DNA from: Telmatactis stephensoni
Lineage: Eukaryota; Cnidaria; Anthozoa; Actiniaria; Isophelliidae
Direction: 5' to 3'
Length of the DNA stretch: 64,000 nucleotides
Assembly (NCBI GenBank): GCA_029948255.1
Contig: JALIZF010001840.1
Location: 1-64,000 of the forward strand
Shown here: positions 45,491 to 57,500 of the stretch, piece by piece
Numbering within the stretch: position 1 is the stretch's first letter
Layout: each line of letters starts with the position of its first letter
The notes under the pieces: generated by a model
Told to the model about the DNA's origin: nothing
The model's database searches: none
Seen by the model: only the letters and a program-made list of their open reading frames with translations
Made by a program: the position numbers and the translations under genes

Positions 45491-45525
45491 CCGCTCTTTT
45501 CGTCATAGGTGGTTCATCCTCGGGC

Positions 45526-47009
45526 TAAATTTGGGGCGACACTATATCGCGGAATGGCGGAATGACGGAATGGCGGAAAACACCTCCAAATCCTAAAAGG
45601 CGGAACGACGGAAAATACCCCCCAAATACTAAAACGCGGAATCAACAAAATCACAAAACTAATTAATACAAATAAAAAATGGCAATAAAATGAAGAAATT
45701 TGAACTATGTTGCAAAAAAATACTGGGCCACAATAAATAATGAAAAATAAAATAGAAAATATAAAAAAGTGAATAATTTGATTTTCTATAAGCATTGAAA
45801 GCTATTTTGTCAATGAATGCGTTGTTTTGCACAATGCAAAAAAATTATTTCAGTACCGAGCATTGTTTGTTCTACTCAAGGCCAGTTTCGGCAGGCGGCA
45901 GTTCGTACGTACTCAAACTATGATTTTGTTTGCTTTTTATTTAACATTTACTCTCGTGCTGATAGAGTACAAACACTAAATGCGGATGACTCGTTGATGT
46001 TGGACTTGCGACGATTTTTGTTGCTTGACGAAAGCGACTACAAAGTCCATTCCATGAGAAAGGTTTTTACGTCCGAGTGTCGAACAGCTCAAAGGAGATG
46101 CGGTGAAAATTATATTCCAAGGTGCATGAGGGAGCTGAGAGTAGTTCAATACAAAATGTGGCAAGGAATAAGAAATTATCTATTGGCTTTTTCGCCTAAC
46201 ATCCGACACGTACAATCTTCCCGGAGCCGTGTAGACCCGTGTAGAGCACGAGGTAAGTTAAGGTTATTACCGAGCAATTTTTACCGAGCTGAGATCATGT
46301 GCCTAAAAATTGTTGCTTGTACACAAATCTACAACAGTTACATGTACATTATGTTCAAAGCTTCTCGAGTACTATACTGTAGGAACAAATCGCCGAAAAT
46401 TATTGTAACGGAACTTAGCACCGTATATCGTATTATATATCGGGAAAAGGAAGTAAAGCTAATTTGACAGACCAGAAGTTTACAGTAAAGTGAGTGAGTG
46501 ACATTATTTGCGTATTCGCGAATTAATGAATTTATCACTTGCTAAATATACGGAAGGATGGATGAATGTAAACGAATATAATTAAAGAATGAGGAGAGGA
46601 AGAAAGACAAGAAAGACAAGGAATAAAGTATATAATTGTCAATGTTGAGGATTTGTGATAAATGATCATTTATTGCTAAAGTATATTTTTTATTATTTAT
46701 CGTAATGAGCAGTTAGGTTCTCATGTTTCTAAACAATCAATATCTTTCAGTAAAAATATACGGCGGAAGTCGATAACATCAGTTGCGTGAATGAACTAAA
46801 CGCTAAGTGTAGCCGGGCTGATGATACTATAATCAAAACTGAACTATGCATAGATATGTTTATATTAGTTTATTTTTTAAAATTTTTTTAATTTTTGTGA
46901 TTTTGTTGGTTCCGCGTTTTATTTTCCGTCGTTCCTCCTTTTAGGATTTGGAGATGTTTTCCGCCATTCCGTCATTCCGCCATTCCGCGATATAGGGTCG
47001 TCCCGAAAT
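45526..47009. mobile_element. 1.48-kb TIR element with ggaatggcgg termini
   Basis: Inverted termini of about 130 bp (45526-45658 and 46887-47009) start in ctatatcgcggaatggcgg. They contain direct ggaatgacggaatggcggaa units, then ccaaatcctaaaagg and acgcggaa. The interior holds one long plus frame (45817-46467). The right end, with its flank, is tandemly repeated: 46822-47090 reappears at 47095-47366. The TIR pattern is not one I can assign to a named superfamily. Confidence 0.75.
45817..46467 (+). CDS. Unrecognised 216-codon frame inside the TIR element
   Basis: The frame reads from MRCFAQCKKIISVPS to YREKEVKLI. The part from about residue 30 to 145 (for example LDLRRFLLLDESDYKVHSMR and RCMRELRVVQYKMWQGIRNY) is charged, not low-complexity, and ends at a good donor (gcacgag|gtaagt at about 46251). 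A single coding exon of about 430 bases is thus possible. No domain, zinc finger or DDE motif is recognised. It may be a captured host exon or part of a transposase. Confidence 0.35.
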   Translation: MRCFAQCKKIISVPSIVCSTQGQFRQAAVRTYSNYDFVCFLFNIYSRADRVQTLNADDSLMLDLRRFLLLDESDYKVHSMRKVFTSECRTAQRRCGENYIPRCMRELRVVQYKMWQGIRNYLLAFSPNIRHVQSSRSRVDPCRARGKLRLLPSNFYRAEIMCLKIVACTQIYNSYMYIMFKASRVLYCRNKSPKIIVTELSTVYRIIYREKEVKLI

Positions 47010-48848
47010 TCGTGGTGTTGGCTTTCTGTGGAAGTGGCCCACAGTGTGTCTTGCAAATTGATTTGATGCAGTCCCCCCAAAAAATCATGAAGGTATGATA
47101 CTATAATCAAAACTGAACTATGCATAGATATGTTTATATTAGTTTATTTTTTAAATTTTTTTTAATTTTTGTGATTTTGTTGGTTCCGCGTTTTATTTTC
47201 CGTCGTTCCTCCTTTTAGGATTTGGAGATGTTTTCCGCCATTCCGTCATTCCGCCATTCCGCGATATAGGGTCGTCCCGAAATTCGTGGTGTTGGCTTTC
47301 TGTGGAAGTGGGCCCACAGTGTGTCTTGCAAATTGATTTGATGCAGTCCCCCCCAAAAAAATCATGAAGGGGCTTGTTTTCCTATATCTTTCTATAGTAT
47401 AGAAATATGGGGAGAGGGGAGGGATGGGAGCTAGGGCCATTATTTAAATTCACATAACTTGATAAATATAAATAATAAGTACAAATCAGAAAATTTGTAC
47501 TTAGCGAAATGAACTCTGATATTTCCAAAAGTACTAAATACTTGCATTTATATCACGTTTAAAACACTGGCTGTTAACCTTGACCCAGCCAGACCCAGCC
47601 GACATTGTCGCCATCTTGTGTGAGCCCGTGCGCAATAAATCAAACCAAAATATCACAGGCCGGGAGCCCGGTTTTTGTAAAAACGTCCTTTAGAAAAACG
47701 ACAAAACGAACACGAAACATATTTAAAAAAAGACAAGCAAAGCAAACAGCTAGAAAGTAGAACTAAGCGAAATAGGGTAAAAAAGAGCAATATCATCATG
47801 CAGCCTCGCAACAAAGATAACACAGAAACCCCGACATTTGTATTTGGCGCGAAATTCCTTTACTTCTCTTTTCCATCTGTCTGTAAAGATGACGTTCGTG
47901 TTACCCAAGTAAATACGGAAAAGATTTAAAAATCTTTCAATGGGAAGACCTTAGCGAGAAAGAGCCTTTGGGAGACGGGACTTATGGCCTGACTTATGGG
48001 ACTTATGACGAGACTTATGGGACTCCTGGAATATGTTTTGCAAATGTTGGATTATAACTATATTACTAGGGTGTGTCCCTAAGATCAACTATACAGGGTA
48101 CTGGCTCCAACACAAAAGGAGAGATATGAAAGGAGTAGACTAGATGTATATGGACTGGAGTGTCCTTTATTCTGAGGCTATTAAAAGAAGCTGATCAGAT
48201 TTTACAAAAACATCATTTTCATGTTCCAATTATATATTTTTTAGGGTGTACCGTAGAAATTAACTTTTATGCTGAAAGATATTTGAGCATGGCATCCAAT
48301 CCCCAAATGGCCAGTTTATACCAAACCAATGCAGAAAGTCTTGGTGTCCAGTTTCCTTCCCTACAAGAACAGAAAGAGAAAGTGTTAGGTTCTACTGACA
48401 TGGGCAATGTATCTCATGTCATCCCATCCATTCATCCCTTGTACAGCATTGATAGTATGGCCGTCAATCATTCTTATGCATTCACAGCAGCTGCTGGCAG
48501 TGACATTGCTCATGTCAAAACTTTATTAGCTGCCAAAGCAATGGCAATGACAGCCATTGATTTATTTTGTAGTGAGGAACTCAGACAAGAAGTGAAGGAT
48601 CAGTTTGTTGAGATGCATGCTACATAATAAAAGCAGATTTTGTAGGAAACTCAGTGACTGCATACGCAGTGTCAGTACTGTGATATCTATTAACATTTTT
48701 AAATTAGTAAGAAGAAAGAGAAAAAGGAGATTTATATGGTGCACTTATCAAAAGGTGCTTCACAATATGTAATAAATGAAAATATAAATTAATGTAGACT
48801 AAAAATAAGAATGCTGTGGAATAAATATGTAGAGTAAAATGTCATAAT

Positions 48849-49510
48849 TCAGTTCATTGAAAGGAACTCTTTAAATAAAATTTTTATGAGTTTTTTGTTT
48901 TTTCTTGAAAATGATGATGATGATGATTCAATTGAAGTGCTTTTCCTAATGGCTAGGGGAAGATCATTCCACAACTTGGGTGTTGCAATTTTGAAAGTTC
49001 TGTCACCATACGTAGGTCTTGAGACATGAACCATATTCTTCCAGATACTCCATCGATGAAGATCTGAGGGAACATGATGGTTGTTTTGGTTTTATAACAT
49101 CAGCCAGGTATGGGGTAGCCATATCATGGAGGCACTTGTACACACCATAACCTTGCTGTGACTGTGCCATTTTCTTTTATAAATTACAGTTCCAGTCAGT
49201 ACTTTGATAATAGCTGATCTATAAAGATTCTTAATTTTACGACCATATAATTGGGCAAATTATTCAAATTGCTGTAACTCGTGCGATATTACTCAGAACT
49301 GCTTCAAACACGGAGAGACAACAACTTGATAATTTCCTTGGCAAGCTTAATTATTCATTTTTTAATATTTCATATTCAATGGAAATTCCAGCCAATACGC
49401 TTCTTGACACTTTGCGCTGGGATAAACTCTCAATGAGACGCAAGAAACAGAAAGCAGTCTTAATGTTTATAAAGTCTCTAAATAATTTAGCCCCACGGTA
49501 TCTGCAAAAA
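48849..49510. mobile_element. Two opposed LINE fragments
   Basis: On the minus strand (48849-49180), YGDRTFKIATPKLWNDLPLA is the usual tail of CR1-like ORF2. On the plus strand (about 49255-49510), LLDTLRWDKLSMRRKKQKAV and KSLNNLAPRYLQ come from the same domain of another copy. The same pair occurs at 56985-57500, so the arrangement predates the PM20D2 duplication. Confidence 0.7.
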
Positions 49511-50499
49511 GTTTTCAATAAATATAGTACTAAATAGTGCTAAATTATGCAAATTCTTTTGTTTTCTATTGTGATTAGTGCTATTTAACTACTAAATATT
49601 ACAAAGTATTGCACACTTTAGTGTTTGTACTCTAGAGTGATGGCACTTAATCCATGAAATAGATATTAGTCTAACAGACATTAGTAGACACTATTTCCAT
49701 TGTTTTCTTTTGTTTTGATTCGACTATTAGACACTGACTATTAGATTTTGTTTCACGGATTAATTAAGGTGGCTCGACTGGGTTTTGTTTGAGGCGCACC
49801 TCCGCTGTTTGATCGCAAAATGCGTCGCGGCAAAAAAAACTAATTTCAAAAAAAAATCCACAACAAGTCTAGAGATAGATTAAAGTTTCTTTTGACGTTT
49901 AAATCATTTTGATCGGAGTTTTCAATAATTTATAGTGACGGCATGGCGATTTTCATAAACCTGATTTTTTGGAAAAACTAGAGATTTGTACAAAACCGCA
50001 TTTATTGGTTCATAAAATCTGGATCAAGTTCTGCACTCTTACTCAGCTTCAACGATTTCTATGGAAGCGTTTTTGAATAAAACGCGCTTGAACTTTTACG
50101 CATCAAAAAAGTAAACAATTTCAAGCATTCAGTTTACTTGGCCGAAAACCTTACTTTTAGGTCTCGGAAAAAGCTTTTTTGGAGCTCATATCGTCGACAC
50201 ATTCAATAACTGTTCGTTTGGAAAAGTAGAACAAAATTGCGCCGCACGATTTAGAGAAATATGAATTTAGGTCAAGCTGATAGAGGTGCGCCTTTTCATC
50301 TTTTGTTTATCATTTCACTTATCTTTATAAAAAGCTAGAAAACTTAAGATTCGCTCGATATCTTTTTTTCTAACTTCAGTATCAGCATTTTCACCAAGTT
50401 GTTTCTTAATCCTACACATTTCATGGCCATTGAAGCATTGTAAGATATCCAAAATAAATTATAAAAACGTAAATTTCTAGGCCGCTTACTTCGCGTTGA
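49511..50499. other. Repeat-derived spacer
   Basis: The first part (49511-49780) shares ttttgttttctattg and actaaatag motifs with the tagagtg MITEs. Aggcgcacctc at about 49791 and its inverted aggtgcgcctt at about 50285 may be the ends of a 500-bp element. No gene is seen. Confidence 0.35.
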
Positions 50500-50740
50500 C
50501 GATGTTTTGGTCGTCAAGCATCTGCATTGTCCAGCTTTTTTCTGAACTTGTGAATTCCGATTCCGCTTGTTGCACTCATCCTTTGTTATTTTAATACAAA
50601 CCATTGAAATTGCTGTTTCAAATTATCATACTCGTAGCCACTTGGAAGGTTTTCAAAAGGCAAACAAGAGCGGCATATATCGGAATTCACAAGTTCAGAA
50701 AAAAGCTGGACAATGCAGATGCTTGACGACCAAAACATCG
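50500..50740. repeat. Perfect 60-bp inverted repeat
   Basis: Arms 50500-50559 and 50681-50740 are exact reverse complements over 60 bases (cgatgttttggtcgtcaagc ... and its inverse), separated by 121 bases. The exact match implies recent origin or gene conversion. The arms are not coding. Confidence 0.9.
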
Positions 50741-50794
50741 TTTTGGGTTTTCAAAAATCGAAATTTTATATGAAAAAAAAAAAAAAACCACAGG

Positions 50795-51135
50795 TTGCCC
50801 AAGCTGTACATTGAGCGCGTTTCATAATTTGCTTTCATTACTATTCTAGCTGCGTGGTTTTGTAGCTTTTGTATTTTGTCGCTTAATTGGCCACTTAACC
50901 CATCCCACACTGTATTACAATAGTCAAAAAGTGGCAGAATTAAAGCATTATATATCTGGACGGCGGTAGAGTGAGAGATAAACGGCCTCACACGTTTTAG
51001 AGCTCCTATAGCCGAGGATACTTTTTTGCATAATTCTTCAACATGGGTAGACCAAGAGAGACGATCATCGATCGTAAGGCCTAATGACTTCGTATGGTCA
51101 ACTTTCTTAATTTCTTTGTTATCGATATTGATATG
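50795..51135 (-). mobile_element. LINE reverse-transcriptase fragment
   Basis: The minus frame contains VRPFISHSTAVQIYNALILP, FDYCNTVWDGL and KIQKLQNHAARIV, characteristic of the C-terminal region of CR1/L2-type reverse transcriptase. Upstream on that strand it continues as TIDDRLSWSTHVEELCKKVS. It is truncated on both sides and abuts an accacaggttgcccaagc repeat end at 50788. Confidence 0.8.
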
Positions 51136-51728
51136 AATATTGTTATATATATAGACTTTGTGGTTATAAAATATATCTCTTCATACCAAATTGTTAAGTT
51201 TATAATTAGTTCATAAATATATCTGTAAGGGAAACATTTGATCAATTTTCGATAAACAGTGTTGACGAAGCCGTTCCGAATGAAATAGGGAACCCCAGGT
51301 TTAGAAATAGAAAACAATACGGGTGCTCATTGCTCCGACACGATGGCGCCACTCGAAGATTGTTTATATTTGATGCTAAAAGCCATGTTGTGGTTTTCGT
51401 TAACGATTAGTTATAGTTGCTTGGGGTCCAAAATATGACCCGCTCGTATTTTTGACGATTTCTATTTTAAAGTCTGCCTTTTGTAAAATTCAACGCCTTT
51501 CCGGTTTCACTGTTTGCATGAATATTGGACGGTTTCTTTCTCAGTAAAAGTGTTCGTGAGTGTGATCAATATTTTCCGAATAAACACGAATGCCATGATA
51601 TCTGGTATGTCCTATATGCCTGTCAGTAAAGTATTTACATTTGGTCATCTGGCACTTCAAACAATCTTCAATTGGGCACAAGTCAAGTTTTCGACGGGTA
51701 TTGAACATCAAGGTTTTGTCCGATACTT
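51136..51728. other. No recognisable gene
   Basis: AT-rich intergenic sequence running up to the start of the tandem segmental duplication (from about 51690). Nothing identifiable is seen. Confidence 0.4.
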
Positions 51729-53284
51729 CAGGGGCGGATCCAGGTTTTTTTCAGGGGGGGGGGGGGTTGCTGATCACCCATAATGCAACGATGACCCTAG
51801 CATCTTATAATAGGTATATATCAGGGACCGCGGAGTACCTTCAAGAGTGGGGGGGGGGGGGGGGGGGGCTGCAGCGGCGGATCTAGACCTTTTAAAAGGG
51901 GAGATACCACTTTACAAAACACGGCGGGGGCGTAACTTCCGCAAACGCCCTTTTAAAGTAACATCGCAGGGCTGTAGCAAGCCATAAATTTCTGAGAGGC
52001 TAAAACAACCTATATTATGATTATTCTTTTTCGCGAGCGTAGCGAGCGCGAAATTTGAACTAAGGCGCGTCAATTTGATTTTAAAACAATTACGATAAAA
52101 CCATTTAGAAAGTAAAGCTTTGGGAAAGTATATTGTCCTATACGTTTAGACAGAAGATAGAGAGAGTGAGAGAGAGAAAGAAAAAAAAAAAACATGATAA
52201 CACCCATTGATGTTCTATCACTGATCATTTGCAAATATGCGAGCGCGAAGCGAGAGCCGGTCTCGGGCAAGAGCTAAGATATAAGTGTTCACAAAGGCTA
52301 CTTCCTAGAGTAAATGCATCGAACAATTCAATTAGTTTTTTGACTGCTTCATATTTAACAGTGTACCTTGAATGGTTGTACGTGCTCGATGTTTTTTTTG
52401 GCACTCCAAGTATGCTCGAATTTTTTTCGTCCCATTTTGTCTTGGTCGATCATTATTATTATTATTTTTTTGCTTTTTCATTGGTCCGTTCCTAACAGAT
52501 CATTGGGCCAGGGAGACATGTTTCAAGCCATTTAAATGTTATAATCCGTACTAAGTTCAAACATTTTTAATAACTACTCATACCGTGGTATAGGCACTAG
52601 TTCAATTCATTACATGTACATGCGTTATATAAAACGAGTCAGTCAATGAGTCATTTGGTAAAATTTGATCAAATTTGATCAGAACTTATTCATTTGCATG
52701 CCACTTCACTAGTGTATGGTTTAAAACATCTGTAACTTAATTCAAAAAAACATTTAATTTATTATAATTCAAATTAAATCTCCAATCTTACCTCCTTTTC
52801 CGAAAAAAAACTGTCAATACCCTTCATTTTTCCTTCGTCGGAATACAGATGAAAAGTTTAAGGACCGATCTCACGTAACTTTTTCTTTTATACTGCAACG
52901 CGCGCTGGCATAGGTCTTCGTTTGGCGGGAACAAGGTACTTTGTTTGGCGGGAAAGTACCACAGGGCTCCCAACCGGAAGTGAGTTTAGATCTTATCATA
53001 ATGATAATTTCAATAATCGTAGTTATTAATTTAAGTCAATTTTTTTGTTAAGTCATATAAAGATTAGAAGTTATACTAATAAAACTGTTTGATGCCTATT
53101 TTGGGGGACATCAGGCTACTATGATAACGTAATTAACGGGGTGATGAGATAAATGCTGCTATCGCGGGTGCTATCCGATACGGCGTGTTTTATTAGAGTT
53201 AATCAAATCTCTCACTCTCATGGGGGGGGGGGGGGGGGGGGGGGGTTGCAACCCCCACAACCCCTCCCCCAGATCCGCCCCTGT
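51729..53284. mobile_element. 1.56-kb element with caggggcggatcc ends, copy 1
   Basis: It runs from caggggcggatccagg plus a G-run to a C/G-rich end, cccccagatccgcccctg. These are inverted termini. Inside are gcgagcgtagcgagcgcg and gcgagcgcgaagcgagag motifs, two G-homopolymers (about 51752 and 51849) and no gene. A second copy with extra insertions is at 57824-60519. Confidence 0.7.
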
Positions 53285-53544
53285 ACTTTGTGAGTTTATA
53301 TCAAGTGATCAAGGCCCCGGCTTCGTTCGTGTTTCGCGGCAATTCACAAAATACGTCATTTACGCGTATAAGATTACAGAATACGGCTTGATAACTGTCA
53401 TATTCACATTCAGCATGAAAAATCAGTTTAGTATAGGGTCGTATAGTTATGTTACCAGCTTCTACCCTACTTTCTGCGATCGACCTTATATCAATCGGAG
53501 ATTCCTCGAACGAGTTTGGGCTACCTGTGGTCGAGCATTCAGAA

Positions 53545-56500
53545 ATGGCGGATGTCACGGAACTGAAAAAAATCGCTTGTGAAGCGATTGATAATCACGC
53601 TGGTGAACTCAGAGAAATCAACAGGAAAATCTGGGAGAACCCCGAATTAGGATTTCAAGAGAAATCAGCTCACAAAATCCTGACAGACTATCTAGAGGCT
53701 CAAAGCTTTGAAGTCACGAGACAGTACAAGTTGGAGACGGCTTTCCAAGCTAAAAGTGGAGGCTCAGATGGTCACTGTATTGGAGTGATTTGTGAGTACG
53801 ATGCACTTGCAGAGGTGGGCCATGCTTGTGGACATAATCTGATAGCTGAGTCTGGGGTTGCAGCTGGAATAGGTAAGGAAAAAACCGTATTATTTTTACG
53901 AAATTACGCACTCGGTCCATCCTCTAAGTTGTAGCAACCAACGGTGTGTCTTGCATGCATGCTGCCTGGGGCCGGCATGGTGTGCTACCGGTACCTAAAA
54001 AATAATGCAAGTTTTTTTAAATTAACATTTCCTGACCTTATTTATTGAGATTGCTTGAGACATTGTAAACTGACAGTAGGCCCAGCCGGGCACTGTGGAA
54101 ACCATTATCACAGACCAAAACGTTAGCATGTCTCAAGGCAAAAAGTGATACTCTAAAAAACCCCGTACCCTATCAGGCAACACATACATGTAGGCATATA
54201 AAGGGGAGTACTCCCATGCACCCCCAGAGTATCTTGCCCATTCGGAATCTTGTCAACAACAGCAACAACAACAAAACAACAACAACAACAATAACAACAA
54301 AAATTAAATTGTCTAATCTTTTATACACATCATTTTTCTGTTTCCATGTTCAATTGGCACAGCTTAATGAGTGTCTTAATTATTAATTGAATTTTATAGG
54401 TATTAAAGCAGCCTTAGATGCAACCAACAATAAACTTGGCAGTGTTGTTGTACTAGGAACACCAGCAGAGGAGCATGGTGTAGGCAAAGTTGTAATGCTA
54501 AACAAGGGTGGTTTTAAGGGTATTGATTTCTGCATGATGGTCCACCCAACACCTTCAGACTCAACATTGCCAGTGATTCTGTGTGATCATTCATTTAAAG
54601 CTACTTTCAAGGGGGAGGCAGCACATGCAGCGGCATTTCCTTGGGAAGGTATAAATGCATTAGATGCTGCAGTCATGGCATACAACAGTATTAGCATGCT
54701 GCGGCAACAAATGAAGCCAACATACAGAGTACATGGAGTTATCCATGAGGGCGGTGTAAAACCCAATATCATTCCAGACAGGGCTACCATAGAGTATTCT
54801 GTTCGTGCCCCTACTGAAGCAGAAAATTCAGTATTGAAAGCAAAGGTGACAAGTTGTGTAGAAGCTGCAGCAGAGAGTACAGGTACTGACATCAAATTTA
54901 TATATTGCGTTTTTTATATAATTGACATATCCAATTTACAGTATGTGATTGGTGATATTTTACTTAATGTGAAGCCATGTTGGCTTTAGCATAGAGGTTC
55001 CTGTGTATTGTGCTACTGCTTGAAATAATTACTTGGTCATTCCTTCCTACTCCCAAATAAGGGGCACTCTCAACCAGGTTTTACATGGGAAGGCTCTGCC
55101 CAGAGGTTGAAACCCTTCTCTTTTACTACCATTTTTAAGAAAGAAGCAGGGGTGGATCCAGGATTTTGCAAAGGGGGTGTCCCAAATAGTCCTCTTGAGA
55201 GATGACGTTACATCCAAGATGGCGGCCTCCTAACAATGATGACGTCATCTCTTATGGCGCTAGGGGAATGTCCGGTGCACCTATGAACACCACCTTGGAT
55301 CTGCCCCTGAGAAGGTAGTACTCCTTTCAAATGCTGTATTTAATTTCCTTGAATAACCTCTACTTGAATAATTGCCCTGCTCAAATATTTGCCCCTTTTT
55401 GAAGAAAAATATGAAATTCCCTGCTTAAATTATTGCCCGGCTTATTGTATTTGGCGAAACGAAACGAAACGAAACGAAATTTTGTACTTAGCGAAACGAA
55501 ATATTTCGCTAAGTACAAATTTGTATTTGGCGAAATGAACTCTGATATTTCTAAATTTGTACTTAGCGAAACGAAAATATTTCGCAAAGTACAAATCAGA
55601 AAATTTGTACTTAGCGAAATGAACTCTGATATCTCCAAAAGTACTAAATACTTGCATTTATATCACGTTTAAAACACTGGCTGTCTACCTTGACCCAGCC
55701 GACATTGTCGCCATCTTGTGTGAGCCCGTGCGCAATAAATCAAACCAAAATATCACAGGCCGGGAGCCCGGTTTTTGTAAAAACGTCCTTTAGAAAAACG
55801 ACAAAACGAACACGAAACATATTTAAATAAAGACAAGCAAAGCAAACAGCTAGAAAGTAGAACTAAGCGAAATAGGGTAAAAAAGAGCAATATCATCATG
55901 CAGCCTCGCAACAAAGATAACACAGAAAATCCCGACATTTGTATTTGGCGCGAAATTCCTTTACTTCTCTTTTCCATCTGTCTGTAAAGATGGCGTTCGT
56001 GTTACCCAAGTAAATACGGAAAAGATTTAAAAATCTTTCAATGGGAAGACCTTAGCGAGAAAGAGCCTTTGGGAGACGGGACTTATGGCCTGACTTATGG
56101 GACTTATGACGAGACTTATGGGACTCCTGGAATATGTTTTGCAAATGTTGGATTATAACTATATTACAAGGGTGTGTCCCTAAGATCAACTATACAGGGT
56201 ACTGGCTCCAACACAAAAGGAGAGATATGAAAGGAGTAGACTAGATGTATATGAAAGAGTGTCTTTTATTCTGAGGCTATTAAAAGGAGCTGATCAGATT
56301 TTACAAAAACATCATTTTCATGTTCCAATTGTATATTTTTTAGGGTGTACCGTAGAAATTAACTTTTATGCTGAAAGATATTTGAGCATGGCATCCAATC
56401 CCCAAATGGCCAGTTTATACCAAACCAATGCAGAAAGTCTTGGTGTCCAGTTTCCTTCCCTACAAGAACAGAAAGAGAAAGTGTTAGGTTCTACTGACAT

Positions 56501-56726
56501 GGGCAATGTATCTCATGTCATCCCATCCATTCATCCCTTGTACAGCATTGATAGTATGGCCGTCAATCATTCTTATGCATTCACAGCAGCTGCTGGCAGT
56601 GACATTGCTCATGTCAAGACTTTATTAGCTGCCAAAGCAATGGCAATGACAGCCATTGATTTATTTTGTAGTGAGGAACTCAGACAAGAAGTGAAGGATC
56701 AGTTTGTTGAGATGCATGCTACATAA
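53545..56726 (+). CDS. PM20D2: PM20D2-like M20 dipeptidase, copy 2 (three exons)
   Basis: This is a predicted cytosolic zinc dipeptidase of family M20. Human PM20D2 clears beta-alanyl-lysine and related dipeptides. Exons are 53545-53872, 54400-54882 and 56344-56726, 397 residues (human about 436). Start MADVTELKK is chosen over an upstream Met because copy 1 begins there. Seen: metal-site region CEYDALAEVGHACGHN (83-98), catalytic Glu pair TPAEEHG (131-136), MVHP (156-159), dimerisation-domain AAHAAAFP, GGVKPNIIP (228-236) and C-terminal GSTDMGNVSHVIPSIHP. Residue 89 is Ala where copy 3 has the family-typical Pro, and 182 is Glu where copy 3 has Arg. Frame and splice sites are intact, so it is probably expressed, perhaps with altered activity. 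Confidence 0.9.
55147..55309. mobile_element. 163-bp MITE, caggggtggatcc ends
   Basis: The termini caggggtggatccagga and ttggatctgcccctg are inverted repeats. Copy 3 of the duplication reads taagaaagaag straight into ttagtactcc at about 62381, so the insertion is younger than the duplication. It lies in intron 2 of PM20D2 copy 2. Confidence 0.8.
55440..55640. repeat. Hairpin-forming gtacttagcgaaa repeats
   Basis: A cluster of direct and inverted units of atttgtacttagcgaaa and tttcgctaagtacaaat, preceded by (CGAAA)n. Several can pair with each other. A remnant at 47480-47510 in PM20D2 copy 1 shows the unit was present in the ancestral intron. Confidence 0.8.
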
Positions 56727-56984
56727 TAAAAGCAGATATTGTAAGAAACTGACTGTACACGCAGTGTCAGTACTGTGATATCTATTAACATTTTTAAATT
56801 AGTAAGAAGAAGAAGAAAAAGAAAGAGATTTATATGGTGCACTTATCAAAAGGTGCTTCACAATATGTAATAAATGAAAATATAAATTAATGTACACTAA
56901 AAATAAGAATGCTGTGGAATAAATATGTAGTGTAAAATGTCATAATACAGTTCATTGAAAGGAACTCTTAAATAAAATTTTTAT

Positions 56985-57500
56985 GAGTTTTTAGGTTTTT
57001 CTTGAAAATGATGATGATGATGATGATGATTCAATTGAAGTGCTTTTCCTAATGGCTAGGGGAAGATCATTCCACAGCTTGGGTGCTGCAATTTTGAAAG
57101 CTCTGTCACCATAGGTCTTGAGACATGAACCATATTCTTCCAGATACTCCATCGATGAAGATCTGAGGGAACATGATGGTTGTTTTGGTTTTATAACATC
57201 GGCCAGGTATGGGGGGACCATATCATGGAGGCACTTGTACACACCATAACCTTGCTGTGACTGTGCCATTTTCTTTTATAAATTACAGTTCCAGTCAGTA
57301 CTTTGATAATAGCTGATCTATAAAGATTCTTAATATTACGACCATATAATTGGGCAAATTATTCAAATTGCTGTAACTCGTGCGATATTACTCAGAACTG
57401 CTTCAAACACGGAGAGACAACAACTTGATAATTTCCTTGGCAAGCTTAATTTTTCATTTTTTAATATTTCATATTCAATGGAAATTCCAGCCAAATGTAC
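56985..57500. mobile_element. Two opposed LINE fragments (second occurrence)
   Basis: On the minus strand (56991-57269) GYGVYKCLHDMVPPYLADVI and YGDRAFKIAAPKLWNDLPLA are the C-terminal end of CR1-like ORF2. A plus-strand fragment lies at about 57355-57490. It is homologous to 48849-49510 downstream of copy 1. Confidence 0.75.

Larger units (their letters stand above)
43953..48627 (+). pseudogene. PM20D2-like dipeptidase, copy 1 (middle exon lost)
   Basis: Exon 1 (43953-44279) begins MADVKTLKKIAC and carries CEYDALAEVGHACGHN. The last exon (48245-48627) encodes GCTVEINFYAERY through FVEMHAT and a stop, and is nearly identical to copy 2. The 483-bp middle exon is absent. Instead a LINE 3' tail begins exactly at the exon 1 donor. 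The donor changed from atag|gtaagg to ata|gtaagt, which also alters the phase. Splicing exon 1 directly to the last exon would read into a stop after three codons. A LINE fragment (44283-45490) and a TIR element (45526-47009) occupy the gap. This copy cannot make a dipeptidase. Confidence 0.8.
51690..57490 (+). repeat. Tandem segmental duplication unit carrying PM20D2 copy 2
   Basis: This unit is repeated from about 57790 to beyond the window end. The match is near-identical over about 52490-54990, which includes promoter-side sequence, exon 1, intron 1 and exon 2. Differences are mostly insertions: the 55147-55309 MITE and the 55440-56250 stretch in this unit; the 58514 palindrome, the 58960-59690 insert and the inverted block at 62725 in the other. 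Confidence 0.85.

Noticed and set aside
53449..53544. Upstream in-frame start for PM20D2 copy 2 (32 extra residues, also in copy 3)
   Set aside because: The extension falls in the transposon-end sequence and is absent from copy 1, which starts at MADV. The shorter start matches the family better.
53301..53558. 85-codon minus-strand frame upstream of PM20D2 copies 2 and 3 (also at 60537)
   Set aside because: It is the reverse of a repeat also found at 38705 and overlaps the 5' end of exon 1. Its conservation reflects the recent duplication only.
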